This document shows positions 1 through 6,591 of a stretch of 8,708 nt of DNA, piece by piece. The DNA comes from a bacterium (lineage in GTDB: Bacteria; T1Sed10-126), in NCBI GenBank assembly GCA_003557545.1, contig PWOD01000093.1, forward strand, positions 1 through 8,708. Direction: 5' to 3'. A program made the translations under genes and the position numbers. The notes under the pieces are model-generated. The model made no database searches and was not told the DNA's origin. It was given only the letters and a program-made list of their open reading frames with translations. Numbering within the stretch: position 1 is the stretch's first letter; the number at the start of each line of letters is the position of its first letter.

Positions 1-2
1 AA

Positions 3-77
3 ATTGGCCTCTTATCCGTTTATCGTGAAATATTTTATTTAATGGACAACAAAGAACAAAAATATTGTATGTCATAA
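3..77 (+). CDS. C-terminal tail of an unidentified upstream gene (partial)
   Basis: One forward frame is open from the window edge to a TAA at 75-77 and encodes 24 residues ending in ...EQKYCMS, mixed hydrophobic and charged. I do not recognise a family. The two other forward frames also stop early (TGA near 26, TAA at 40-42), so the choice of frame is uncertain. I prefer this one because it is the longest and ends about 45 bases before the ribosome site of the next gene, as expected for an upstream member of the same polysaccharide cluster. Confidence 0.3.
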   Translation: MGLLSVYREIFYLMDNKEQKYCMS

Positions 78-122
78 AAAACTTGATAAACTTGGACTTG
101 TTGCGGTAGACTCAAGTATTAA

Positions 123-130
123 AAAGGAGG
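123..130 (+). promoter_or_regulatory. Strong Shine-Dalgarno site deciding the FkbM start
   Basis: AAAGGAGG lies six bases before a TTG codon at 137. No ATG, GTG or TTG occurs in the main FkbM frame between the stop at 40-42 and the TTG at 259, which lies inside the conserved SAM-binding region. This site is therefore the best sign of where translation of the ancestral gene began. The same TTG-plus-strong-SD arrangement is used by the next gene at 1272. Confidence 0.6.
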
Positions 131-136
131 ATTTCT

Positions 137-1152
137 TTGAACATAGAAAGAAAAGCAGTAATAAAAAAGATTTTACAAAATCAGAATTATTTGATATATT
201 TCCAGATTTTGAAATCAATTGTTTAGATATAGGAAGCCGCGGTGGTATTTTAGACGATTTGAATCCTATTTCTTCAAATGTAAATTTGTTTGGATGTGAA
301 CCGGCGACAGAAGAGTGGGAGAGATTGTCAAATAACTTAAAATCAGAAGATTGGAATAGTGTTAAAAATCTTCCAGAAGCAGTTGGAAAAAATTTTGAAG
401 GGCGCAAATTATATATTTGTAATAAGGAGGGGTGTTCTTCTTTATTGAAACCTTTGTCAGCCCGTGCTTCTAATTTTAAGCGGGGCGCATACTATTAGAT
501 TAAAAAAAGTGAAACTGTGTCAACTAAGACACTTCAAAAATTAAAAAGTGATTACAATTTGGCGCGAATAGACTATGTCAAAATTGACGTTCAGGGATTG
601 GAAAAAGAAATTTGTGAAGCAACACGAGATTTATTTGAAAAAGAAATCTTATTTGTGAGATGTGAAATTACTTTTGAAAAATTTTATGAAGAACAAACTT
701 TCCCGGAAAATATTTTTGAATTTTTCAGGCGGGAGAATTTTATTTTTTTAGATTTTGAAGAGATTCATAAATGGAGAGTCAATAGCCGTAGGAAAAATGG
801 AGAGTTTTCAAAAAAAGACTTCCCCTTTTCACGTCCTCAGTTTATACATGGTGATATTTTAATGGCGAAGGATCCGTTTGAAATTGCCAATAGTAATTTG
901 GATAGTGATCAAGTAGTGAGGTTGTTTTTTATTTTGTTGAGCTACGGATTTATAGGGCATGCCTTTAAAGTGGTTGAGAATTTTGACGCATTTGATCAAA
1001 AAGGGAAAATAAAGAATGAACTTTTGAGGATTTCAAGAGCGATTTCTTTGTATGAACTTGCAATTGGTTCTAAAGAATTTTTTGTTAGACCTTTTTTTAT
1101 TTTTAAACAACTCTTTAGATTGATGTGTAACTATTCAGGAGTTTATGAATGA
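137..1152 (+). pseudogene. FkbM-family methyltransferase, broken by a frameshift and an in-frame UAG
   Basis: FkbM-type enzymes are SAM-dependent methyltransferases, often O-methylating sugars of surface glycans. The main frame shows the family layout in order: a glycine-rich SAM motif LDIGSRGG (about 229-252), the acidic motif FGCEPATEEWERL (about 289-327), GCSSLLKP, and DYVKIDVQGLE, the family's C-terminal signature (about 577-609). The TTG at 137 with its strong SD is in a different frame and hits TAG at 224-226. One extra A in the A6 run at 163-168 would join MNIERKAVIKK to DFTKSELFDIFPDF and restore the gene. A second lesion, TAG at 496-498, interrupts the same frame between GAYY and IKKSETVSTKTL, where relatives are continuous. 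The restored product would be about 338 residues. Sequencing error in the A-run, true decay, or recoding at UAG are all possible. Family call is firm; the state of the gene is less so. Confidence 0.8.
517..1152 (+). CDS. C-terminal open segment of the broken FkbM methyltransferase
   Basis: This is the 211-residue stretch after the UAG, opening at a GTG and ending at TGA 1150-1152. It keeps the DYVKIDVQGLEKEI signature (residues 20-33) but lacks the SAM-binding LDIGSRGG part, which lies before the UAG in the same frame. No ribosome site precedes GTG 517, so independent translation is doubtful. It is listed because an automatic annotation would probably show it as a separate gene. Alone it should not be an active methyltransferase. 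Confidence 0.35.
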   Translation: MSTKTLQKLKSDYNLARIDYVKIDVQGLEKEICEATRDLFEKEILFVRCEITFEKFYEEQTFPENIFEFFRRENFIFLDFEEIHKWRVNSRRKNGEFSKKDFPFSRPQFIHGDILMAKDPFEIANSNLDSDQVVRLFFILLSYGFIGHAFKVVENFDAFDQKGKIKNELLRISRAISLYELAIGSKEFFVRPFFIFKQLFRLMCNYSGVYE

Positions 1153-1271
1153 CATATAAGTATTTATATTTCAACCGATAGACTCAAATTTAAAACAAAA
1201 AAGGAAAATGATTGATCGGAGTTTGGATTAAACATTCAATGATAATATTTTAGCAAGGGAGAGGCTCTTAA

Positions 1272-1982
1272 TTGAACCAGACACCGGATAAATATTTAGA
1301 TTTTTTAAGGAAGTTAAATGAAAACGATATCGATTATTGGCTGGATTTTGGAGCAGCTTTGTTATCTTATAGAAACGGATATATACCTGTGGAAGAAGAT
1401 TTGGATATTGGGGTATGGGCTTGTCGGGAAACAATAGATTCTCTTGATAAAATTATTCAATCCTTGTCGAGCGAGGTTAAGGTGGGTAAAAAAACATGGA
1501 AGAATAATTTAATGTCCTATAAATTTGTTTTTAAGGAAGGTTCTCTTGAGAACCTTAAGGAAGATGATAACTATCCAATTGATATAAAAATATATCGGAA
1601 ATATAAACAATATGCATGGACGTTTTTTTTTGAAAGACGATCCCTTTTAAAGGGTGAAAAAAAGACTATTAGTGAGAGAACAACTAATTTTTTGTATAGA
1701 AATTTGAAAAATTTAGTAGGCTGCGACTTTTGGATGTGGCGGAATAATTATCTTGGCGGCATATTTATAATCCCAATCCAATTTTTCGAGAAGAAGTTTA
1801 AAAAAGAAATTTCAGGGTGTGAAATATCTTTGCCAGGTCTAATTGAAGAATTTTTAAGTTTACACTACGGGGAAAATTGGCAGAAACCAGAGGCTGATTG
1901 GCAATTTTCAACTGATGATGGAACTTTATTCGAAGTTAATTCTAGAATGCTCGAAAAGTTGTTATCAGATGACAATTATTAA
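1272..1982 (+). CDS. LicD-family (fukutin-like) phosphotransferase
   Basis: LicD/fukutin-type proteins are nucleotidyltransferase-fold enzymes that move phosphorylated groups such as phosphocholine or ribitol phosphate onto glycans. Family hallmarks are visible: YWLDFGAALLSYRNGYIPVE (residues 22-41) corresponds to the usual W-L-x-x-G-T/A-L-L...R-x-G-x-I-P segment. It is followed by EEDLDIGV with the acidic D43-x-D45 pair expected to bind metal. Near the C-terminus LHYGENWQKPEADW (197-210) matches the usual YG-x-x-W-x-x-P ending. At 236 residues the protein is a compact but complete single domain. The TTG start is supported by AAGGGAGAGG at 1255-1264, seven bases upstream. Its end overlaps the next sulfotransferase by 14 bases, suggesting translational coupling. 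The donor and acceptor cannot be read from sequence. Codons 118-120 form a T9 run (1623-1631). Confidence 0.8.
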   Translation: MNQTPDKYLDFLRKLNENDIDYWLDFGAALLSYRNGYIPVEEDLDIGVWACRETIDSLDKIIQSLSSEVKVGKKTWKNNLMSYKFVFKEGSLENLKEDDNYPIDIKIYRKYKQYAWTFFFERRSLLKGEKKTISERTTNFLYRNLKNLVGCDFWMWRNNYLGGIFIIPIQFFEKKFKKEISGCEISLPGLIEEFLSLHYGENWQKPEADWQFSTDDGTLFEVNSRMLEKLLSDDNY

Positions 1983-2694
1983 TAGGAACTGTGATTTTAT
2001 TTATTTGAGGTCTCGTAAAACAGCGAGCACATCGACAGAGTTACATTTTGTTGCAAATACATCTTTAGGGAAGGATATTTATACTACAAGCTCTGATGTA
2101 AAAAAATATAATGTACCTAAAAGCCAGAATAGAACTGTTATAAAATTGTTCTTTTTTTACTTTTACTTAGACTTACCTGGTGAGTTGAGAAAACGTTTTC
2201 CAAAAATAAGGGGTCATCTGAAGGCGCAAGAAGTCAAAAAATTAGTTAGTAAAAAAGTTTGGCATCAATCCCTTATTGTTTCTTCAATTCGAAATCCCTG
2301 GGATAATCTATTATCTTATTGGCGATGGCAGAGCCGGGGCAAAGATGGCAGAATTAAACCGATTGAAACGGATTTTGAAAAATGGGCATGGGCGGCAATA
2401 AGTGGCTGCGAAGAAAGAATAGAACAGGCTAATGCAATTGATGCCAGAAATTTGATGCAGGATTTTTTTTATATTGATGGGGAGTTAGTTACGGATTATT
2501 TGATCAAGTTCGAGAAGTTAAATGAATCACTAGAATATTTATCAAAATTAATAAATGTTAAGATACCACCTTTGAAATTTCACGAGAAGAAAACTTCAAG
2601 GGTGGATTATAGGAGATATTATTCCGATGACCTTGCTGAAGCGGTGGGGGATTATTTTTCAGAAATAATCTCCCTGGGAAATTATGATTTTTGA
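1969..2694 (+). CDS. Sulfotransferase, PAPS-dependent (Sulfotransfer_2-like), no. 1
   Basis: It probably transfers sulfate from PAPS to a surface glycan. From ATG 1969 the product is 241 residues. IYLRSRKTASTSTELHF (11-27) is the 5'-phosphosulfate-binding loop, with K17-T18-A19-S20-T21-S22 resembling the usual P-K-T-A-G-T-S. SLIVSSIRNPWDNLLSYW (101-118) is the 3'-phosphate-binding region with R108 and S116. H83 in IRGHLKAQ lies between them, as is usual for the fold. An earlier in-frame ATG at 1915 exists but lies well inside the LicD gene and has no good ribosome site. ATG 1969 starts just before the PAPS loop and overlaps the LicD stop. No strong SD precedes 1969, consistent with re-initiation after LicD. 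The substrate is unknown. Confidence 0.75.
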   Translation: MTIINRNCDFIYLRSRKTASTSTELHFVANTSLGKDIYTTSSDVKKYNVPKSQNRTVIKLFFFYFYLDLPGELRKRFPKIRGHLKAQEVKKLVSKKVWHQSLIVSSIRNPWDNLLSYWRWQSRGKDGRIKPIETDFEKWAWAAISGCEERIEQANAIDARNLMQDFFYIDGELVTDYLIKFEKLNESLEYLSKLINVKIPPLKFHEKKTSRVDYRRYYSDDLAEAVGDYFSEIISLGNYDF

Positions 2695-2737
2695 GTTGAT
2701 GATTCTCCTAAGATTTTTTAGATGGGAATGATATCAG

Positions 2738-3556
2738 GTGATCAAAAGAATCGAGCAGGCATATAAGCGATTTAAAAATTATTATTTGTGGTCCCGGACA
2801 AAGCCCTTTTATCAGAAATATTTTCCAGAAGCACCGGAATTCTATAAGAAATTTTCACCTTTTATGAGATCCGGACGATTGGGTTTGCACAAGGCTGATA
2901 ATCGGGTGGTTGTTGATCTGGAGCGGGGCTTTCTATATAACCGGATACCTAAGGCTGCTAATACAACTTTGATGTGTGCTTTGTTTCAAACTTATTTTGC
3001 TGAAGATCTAACCTCTGAAGAACTGGCCCGGCGGGCTAAAAGTTTTCATTCGGTTCCTTCGGAATTGGATAAAAAAGCGGTGGAGAAGATCGATAATCTG
3101 TTTAAATTTACTTTTGTTAGAAATCCTTATTCCAGAACATTATCCGCCTATCTAGACAAGATTTCTCGACCAGAAAAAAGCCGTGAATACCGGGCAAAAG
3201 TTCCACAGCTTTTTAAAAAATTTGGCCCCCGGCCTTCCTTCTATGATTTTTGTCAATATCTTGCTGATGGTGGATTGTATGCTAACAAGCACTGGGCTCC
3301 TCAGGTTTCACTGTTTGCTTTACCACCGGAAAAGTTCGATTTGATAGGAAAAATAGAAAAACTCAATCAGGATTTTGAAAAGGTTCTGAAAAATCTCCCC
3401 GGTTTAAAAAGTCCGGGAAATCCTGGAAGAGTGGGAACCACAACCAGCGCTTCTACTAAAATTGATCAGCATTATAACACTAATCTACTACAGTTGATTC
3501 GCGATCTATACCAGGAAGATTTTAACAAACTAAACTATTCCCCCAACCCACCCTGA
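2738..3556 (+). CDS. Sulfotransferase family 2 protein, no. 2 (HNK-1/chondroitin-type)
   Basis: A second PAPS-dependent sulfotransferase, 272 residues, with a longer N-terminus than its neighbour. GFLYNRIPKAANTTL (64-78) is the 5'-phosphosulfate loop with K72 and T76/T77. FKFTFVRNPYSRTLSAYLDK (122-141) is the 3'-phosphate site with R128 and S136. NKHWAPQ (183-189) matches the H-W-x-P-Q motif of carbohydrate sulfotransferases, and FDLIGKIEKLNQDFEKVL plus the C-terminal YQEDFNKLNYS are also typical. GTG 2738 is the only sensible start because TGA occurs in frame at 2729. GGGA at 2724-2727 is a modest ribosome site. It lies 43 bases after sulfotransferase 1, probably in the same operon. It is clearly not a recent duplicate, since identity outside the motifs looks low. 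Confidence 0.85.
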   Translation: MIKRIEQAYKRFKNYYLWSRTKPFYQKYFPEAPEFYKKFSPFMRSGRLGLHKADNRVVVDLERGFLYNRIPKAANTTLMCALFQTYFAEDLTSEELARRAKSFHSVPSELDKKAVEKIDNLFKFTFVRNPYSRTLSAYLDKISRPEKSREYRAKVPQLFKKFGPRPSFYDFCQYLADGGLYANKHWAPQVSLFALPPEKFDLIGKIEKLNQDFEKVLKNLPGLKSPGNPGRVGTTTSASTKIDQHYNTNLLQLIRDLYQEDFNKLNYSPNPP

Positions 3557-3656
3557 AGGTACGGTTGTGCGACAACTAAAAATATCTTGAAATTATCTCC
3601 CCGTGAAGCAGCAATATAATATTTGGTATCTGGATGTAACACAGGGGATGTAAGGA

Positions 3657-3777
3657 AACACCTTTTCTTTTGACAGACCAGAGGTGTTCTCTATCACCGA
3701 GAACCGGGGGTCTTTCAGGAGGCTTCAGGAATAGGGGTGATATCAGAATTTCGGGTCGAGCTGTCCGGGTAATTCTG
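3657..3777 (+). other. Inverted repeats in the gap before the serpin, possibly a structured leader
   Basis: The 388-base gap after the second sulfotransferase has no convincing gene. It holds several exact inverted repeats. GTTCTC (3686-3691) pairs with GAGAAC (3699-3704), closed outside by AGACC (3675-3679) with GGTCT (3709-3713). AACACCT (3657-3663) pairs with AGGTGTT (3682-3688), which shares three bases with the first stem, so the two cannot form together. CAGAATT (3744-3750) pairs with AATTCTG (3771-3777). None is followed by a clear T-run, so an intrinsic terminator is not supported. The repeats lie upstream of the promoter proposed for the serpin. Confidence 0.35.
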
Positions 3778-3874
3778 TCGCAATAATCTTAACAATAGTA
3801 AAAGTTGTTCGAGATATTAAATCTAAAAATTTATCCTGTTTGATTGACGATATTTTCCCCTTTAGAAAAGTTGT

Positions 3875-3903
3875 TTGCTTTAGTTATCGAACTGTTTTAT
3901 TAT
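3875..3903 (+). promoter_or_regulatory. Putative sigma-70 promoter of the serpin gene
   Basis: TTGCTT (3875-3880) and TATTAT (3898-3903) are separated by 17 bases. A transcript would begin near 3910 and give a leader of about 35 bases ending in GGGGAGG (3930-3936), eight bases before ATG 3945. The match is good but not perfect, and the region is AT-rich, so chance matches are possible. Confidence 0.45.
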
Positions 3904-3944
3904 TGAATTGAGCAGGGTGAATATTTTTTGGGGAGGTTTTTACG

Positions 3945-5198
3945 ATGTCCGATTGTTGTTTCTGGCGTCCTTTTATCTGGCCACTGGTTACCATATTAAC
4001 AGGATTTTTGCTGCTGTTTGTTGTGGGGGGTGGCAAAATTATTCTAGCGGAAGAGGAGACCATGAATGAACTAGAGGTTGATATAGAACAGCTGCATGAT
4101 CTGTCGGCCGCCAAAAATTCCTTTGCCCTGAAACTTTTCCCCGGCATTGTTGAGGAGGAAAATCTCTTCATTTCGCCCTATAGCGTTCATACTGCGCTTA
4201 CTCTTGCCTATCTGGGTGCCGGTGGTCAGACCCGTGAGGAGCTGCGCCAGGCACTTGAGCTTGCCGATCTGGATGAACAGCTCATAAAACAGCAGACTCT
4301 TGCTCTGAAAAATCATCTCGAGCAGCTGTCTGATGAAACCGAGGTATCGATCGCCAACGCTCTGTTTTTAAAACAATCAGTTGAATTTTTGGAAAGTTAT
4401 AAACAGGCCGGCCGCCGTTATTTCGCGGCAGAGCTTAATCAACTTCCTCCCACAGGAGAAACTATTAATCAGTGGGTAGCAGAACAGACCAACGATTTGA
4501 TAACCCAGGTTATTTCTCCCGAACCAATCCCCGAGGAGATTGTTGCCTACCTGGTTAACGCGATCTATTTTAAAGCTCTCTGGGAAAAGGAGTTCGATCC
4601 TGATAATACCCGGGAACGACCCTTTTATGGTCCGGAAGAAACTGCGGTCGAGATGATGCAAAATAGGGCCCGATATCGCTATGGAATAACCGAAAAAATT
4701 AAAACGCTGTCCCTGGAATACAAGGATAGAAAATTTCTTTTTAACGCTTTTATGCCGGTGGCTCCGGACTATGATCTGGAGGAGTTTTACCAGGAAGTTG
4801 ATGCTCAAACTCTGACGACCGCTCGGGAAAATATGCGGGAGGGAGAAATTATTTTGCGGCTGCCCAAATTTACAATGGAAAAGGATATAGCCCTGGCGGA
4901 AATTTTACGGCAGCTCGGGATTTCCCGCGCTTTTGATCGCCAGGCGGCGGATTTTTCCCGGATGGTTGATCTTCCAACTCTGGAACCGCTAAATCTATTT
5001 CTCAACCAGGTCTACCACAGCTCTTTTGTTGAGCTGGATGAAAAAGGAACTGAGGCCGCCGCAGCGACCGCCGTAGAAATGGGTGTTACGAGTCTACCAC
5101 CAGAGCCCCCGGTTATTGAATTTAACAAGCCCTTTTTCTTCACCATAGAAGCTGCTCAAACCGGGACTATTCTTTTTATGGGACAGTTTTTGGGTTAA
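3945..5198 (+). CDS. Serpin (serine protease inhibitor), exported or membrane-anchored
   Basis: A 417-residue serpin, full length for the family plus an N-terminal extension. Residues 11-34 form a hydrophobic segment followed by ILA/EEE, which could be a signal peptide cleaved after A35 or an uncleaved anchor, so action in the periplasm or at the cell surface is likely. Family motifs in order: NLFISPYSVHTALTLAYLGA, NALFLK, INQWVAEQTNDLI, LVNAIYFKALWEKEFD, VEMMQ, and the C-terminal IEFNKPFFFTI. The reactive-centre hinge GTEAAAATA starts at G368 (P15) and keeps the small residues expected of an inhibitory serpin. Aligning with the antitrypsin pattern ...S-I-P-P-E...FNKPF puts P1-P1' at T382-S383. 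GGGGAGG eight bases upstream supports ATG 3945; an internal ATG at 4062 would give a cytoplasmic form but is less well supported. The gene has its own promoter and a candidate terminator, so it seems monocistronic. The target protease is unknown. Confidence 0.95.
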   Translation: MSDCCFWRPFIWPLVTILTGFLLLFVVGGGKIILAEEETMNELEVDIEQLHDLSAAKNSFALKLFPGIVEEENLFISPYSVHTALTLAYLGAGGQTREELRQALELADLDEQLIKQQTLALKNHLEQLSDETEVSIANALFLKQSVEFLESYKQAGRRYFAAELNQLPPTGETINQWVAEQTNDLITQVISPEPIPEEIVAYLVNAIYFKALWEKEFDPDNTRERPFYGPEETAVEMMQNRARYRYGITEKIKTLSLEYKDRKFLFNAFMPVAPDYDLEEFYQEVDAQTLTTARENMREGEIILRLPKFTMEKDIALAEILRQLGISRAFDRQAADFSRMVDLPTLEPLNLFLNQVYHSSFVELDEKGTEAAAATAVEMGVTSLPPEPPVIEFNKPFFFTIEAAQTGTILFMGQFLG

Positions 5199-5216
5199 CT
5201 GTTCCCGCGGTCTGGG

Positions 5217-5280
5217 TTGGCTGCAGTGCGCTGTTTTCCTCTAATAAATCTTCCTGCCCTGGATCAGCCAAAATTTTTTT
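5217..5280 (+). terminator. Candidate intrinsic terminator after the serpin
   Basis: TTGGCTG (5217-5223) pairs exactly with CAGCCAA (5265-5271), followed by a run of seven T (5274-5280). It lies between the convergent serpin and glycosyltransferase genes. The loop of 41 bases is long for a terminator, so a different fold within it may matter. The T-run is only on the + strand side, so it would serve the serpin and not the opposing gene. Confidence 0.4.
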
Positions 5281-5324
5281 GTAGATATCTATTATATAAA
5301 ACCCGGGGCCAAAACTCTTTTGAG

Positions 5325-6455
5325 CTATCGCACATCTGCATCCGCAGAATGGTGGCTGTGGAGGATCGCTTCGATGTTGTCCAGGTGGTTGTTCTGGCTG
5401 AACTTTTTGGCCGACAGCCGACAGCGCCGGCTGAGCTCAGGATACTCTTCGGGCTCGTAGTCATCAAGAAAGTTGGTTATTTCAGCCACGGTAAATTTGG
5501 AATTGACCACAGCTCCCAGCTGCTCTTCAGCCACCAGCTCGCTAAGTCCGGATTGTTCGGTGGTTAGCACCGGAGTTCCTGAGGCGATAGATTCTAACAC
5601 CACATTGGGCGCCGGGTCATAGCGGGATAAAACAAGGGTCCAATCACTTAGCCGGTAGTACTGCTCCATCGTTTCGCTGTGGCCGATCAGGTGGAGCTGC
5701 TGTCGGCGGTCCGATCGGATTTTGTCCAGTAACTTTTTTTGATCGGGAGAACCGGTCAGTATTAGATGATATTCAGGCCCCAGGTTGTTCAGCAGCTCAA
5801 CTGCCCGGTCCAGCCCCTTACGTTTAATATTCGACCCGGAGATCAGCAGTACTGTTTCATCACCGGTGAGCTTTAGTTGAGCTCGCAGACGCTCTTTTTC
5901 TCCAGGCTGATCCTTCGGAGAAAAACGGCTGAGATCGGTGCCGTTATAGAGCAGGAATAGTTTTTCTGGCGGTAGTTGAAAATATTCCTGCAGCTGCTGT
6001 TGGACTTTCCGTGAGTTGGCCAGCACTACTGGCGGTGGGTTGGAAAAGAGTTTTTTCTGTAGATATATTTTCACCAGACTTTTTGGACTGAGCAGAGCGG
6101 TTTTACCCAGGTAAGCATCGATTTCCGCCCGCTGGATCCCGGCGCCGGCCCGGTAGATATCGCCGAAGGTTAGATATTCGGTGGTAAAGACAAAATCAAA
6201 TTTGGCCTGCGAGCGGTTAACTGCCCGCCGGGCAAAATAGTTAAAACTAAGATAGCGCAGCGGCTGGGGAAATTTAATCAGCGGAACCTGGACAGTGGTC
6301 AGTCCCGTAAGTTGTTCAAAATCCTCATCAAAGCAACTGGAAAAATAGCTGATTTGGTGGCCCCGCTCGATTAGCCCCCGGCTCAGTCTCTGCAGGTAAC
6401 GTTCATGTCCGCCCCGGGCTCGTTCGGCGTAGCGGCTAACTATGGCTAAATGCAT
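5325..6455 (-). CDS. Glycosyltransferase family 4, WaaG-like (LPS core)
   Basis: A 376-residue GT-B glycosyltransferase, probably adding a hexose from a nucleotide sugar to the LPS core at the inner membrane. The N-terminus MHLAIVSRYAERARGGHERY has the glycine-rich acceptor-side loop of GT4 enzymes. GDIYRAGAGIQRAEIDAYL (98-116) resembles the D-I/V-Y-R-A-G-x-G-V/I segment characteristic of WaaG-type proteins. SNIKRKGLDRAVE (208-220) is the nucleotide-sugar phosphate-binding segment. DPAPNVVLESIASGTPVLTT (280-299) is the E-x7-E region, with D280 in place of the first Glu and E288 as the second. ATG 6455 is preceded by AGGAG (6466-6470 on the complement), ten bases away. It ends with TAG; an in-frame TAA follows ten codons later. 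It is last in a minus-strand set with the two kinase-like genes. The sugar specificity cannot be read. Confidence 0.88.
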   Translation of the reverse strand: MHLAIVSRYAERARGGHERYLQRLSRGLIERGHQISYFSSCFDEDFEQLTGLTTVQVPLIKFPQPLRYLSFNYFARRAVNRSQAKFDFVFTTEYLTFGDIYRAGAGIQRAEIDAYLGKTALLSPKSLVKIYLQKKLFSNPPPVVLANSRKVQQQLQEYFQLPPEKLFLLYNGTDLSRFSPKDQPGEKERLRAQLKLTGDETVLLISGSNIKRKGLDRAVELLNNLGPEYHLILTGSPDQKKLLDKIRSDRRQQLHLIGHSETMEQYYRLSDWTLVLSRYDPAPNVVLESIASGTPVLTTEQSGLSELVAEEQLGAVVNSKFTVAEITNFLDDYEPEEYPELSRRCRLSAKKFSQNNHLDNIEAILHSHHSADADVR

Positions 6456-6524
6456 AATTGGATGACTCCTGTCCCAACCCCAGGGATTAAGTACTGAAGC
6501 TAATTGTAACTTTGATTCTGTTAA

Positions 6525-6591
6525 GATTCAAATGGCTGTCCCGCCAGTCAACTGGTCGGCATTGGTTAAAGACGGCGGGACAGTTGGAATC
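6525..6591 (-). repeat. Long imperfect inverted repeat across the end of the kinase 1 gene
   Basis: CTGTCCCGCC (6536-6545) and GGCGGGACAG (6574-6583) are exact ten-base inverted arms. They are extended outward by GATTC (6525-6529) with GAATC (6587-6591). The loop of 28 bases contains the TAA stop of the kinase gene (6566-6568). No T-run follows on either strand. It could be an RNA structure that partly ends transcription or stabilises the upstream message before the glycosyltransferase gene. Confidence 0.5.

Noticed and set aside
72-407. Minus-strand open frame of 111 codons
   Set aside because: It is antisense to the FkbM body, which has clear family motifs on the + strand. The serine/phenylalanine-rich translation shows no motif.
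1154-1169. ATATAA/TTATAT inverted repeat after the FkbM gene
   Set aside because: Only A/T pairs in AT-rich sequence and no T-run after it; expected by chance and not a convincing terminator.
1212-1246. Promoter-like boxes before LicD (TTGATC, TTGGAT, GATAAT)
   Set aside because: Spacings are 12 or 23 bases, or the -10 box is poor. The LicD gene is more simply read from upstream.
5217-5567. + strand open frame of 116 codons starting after the serpin
   Set aside because: It overlaps the candidate terminator and the C-terminal coding part of the WaaG-like gene on the other strand. No motif or ribosome site supports it.
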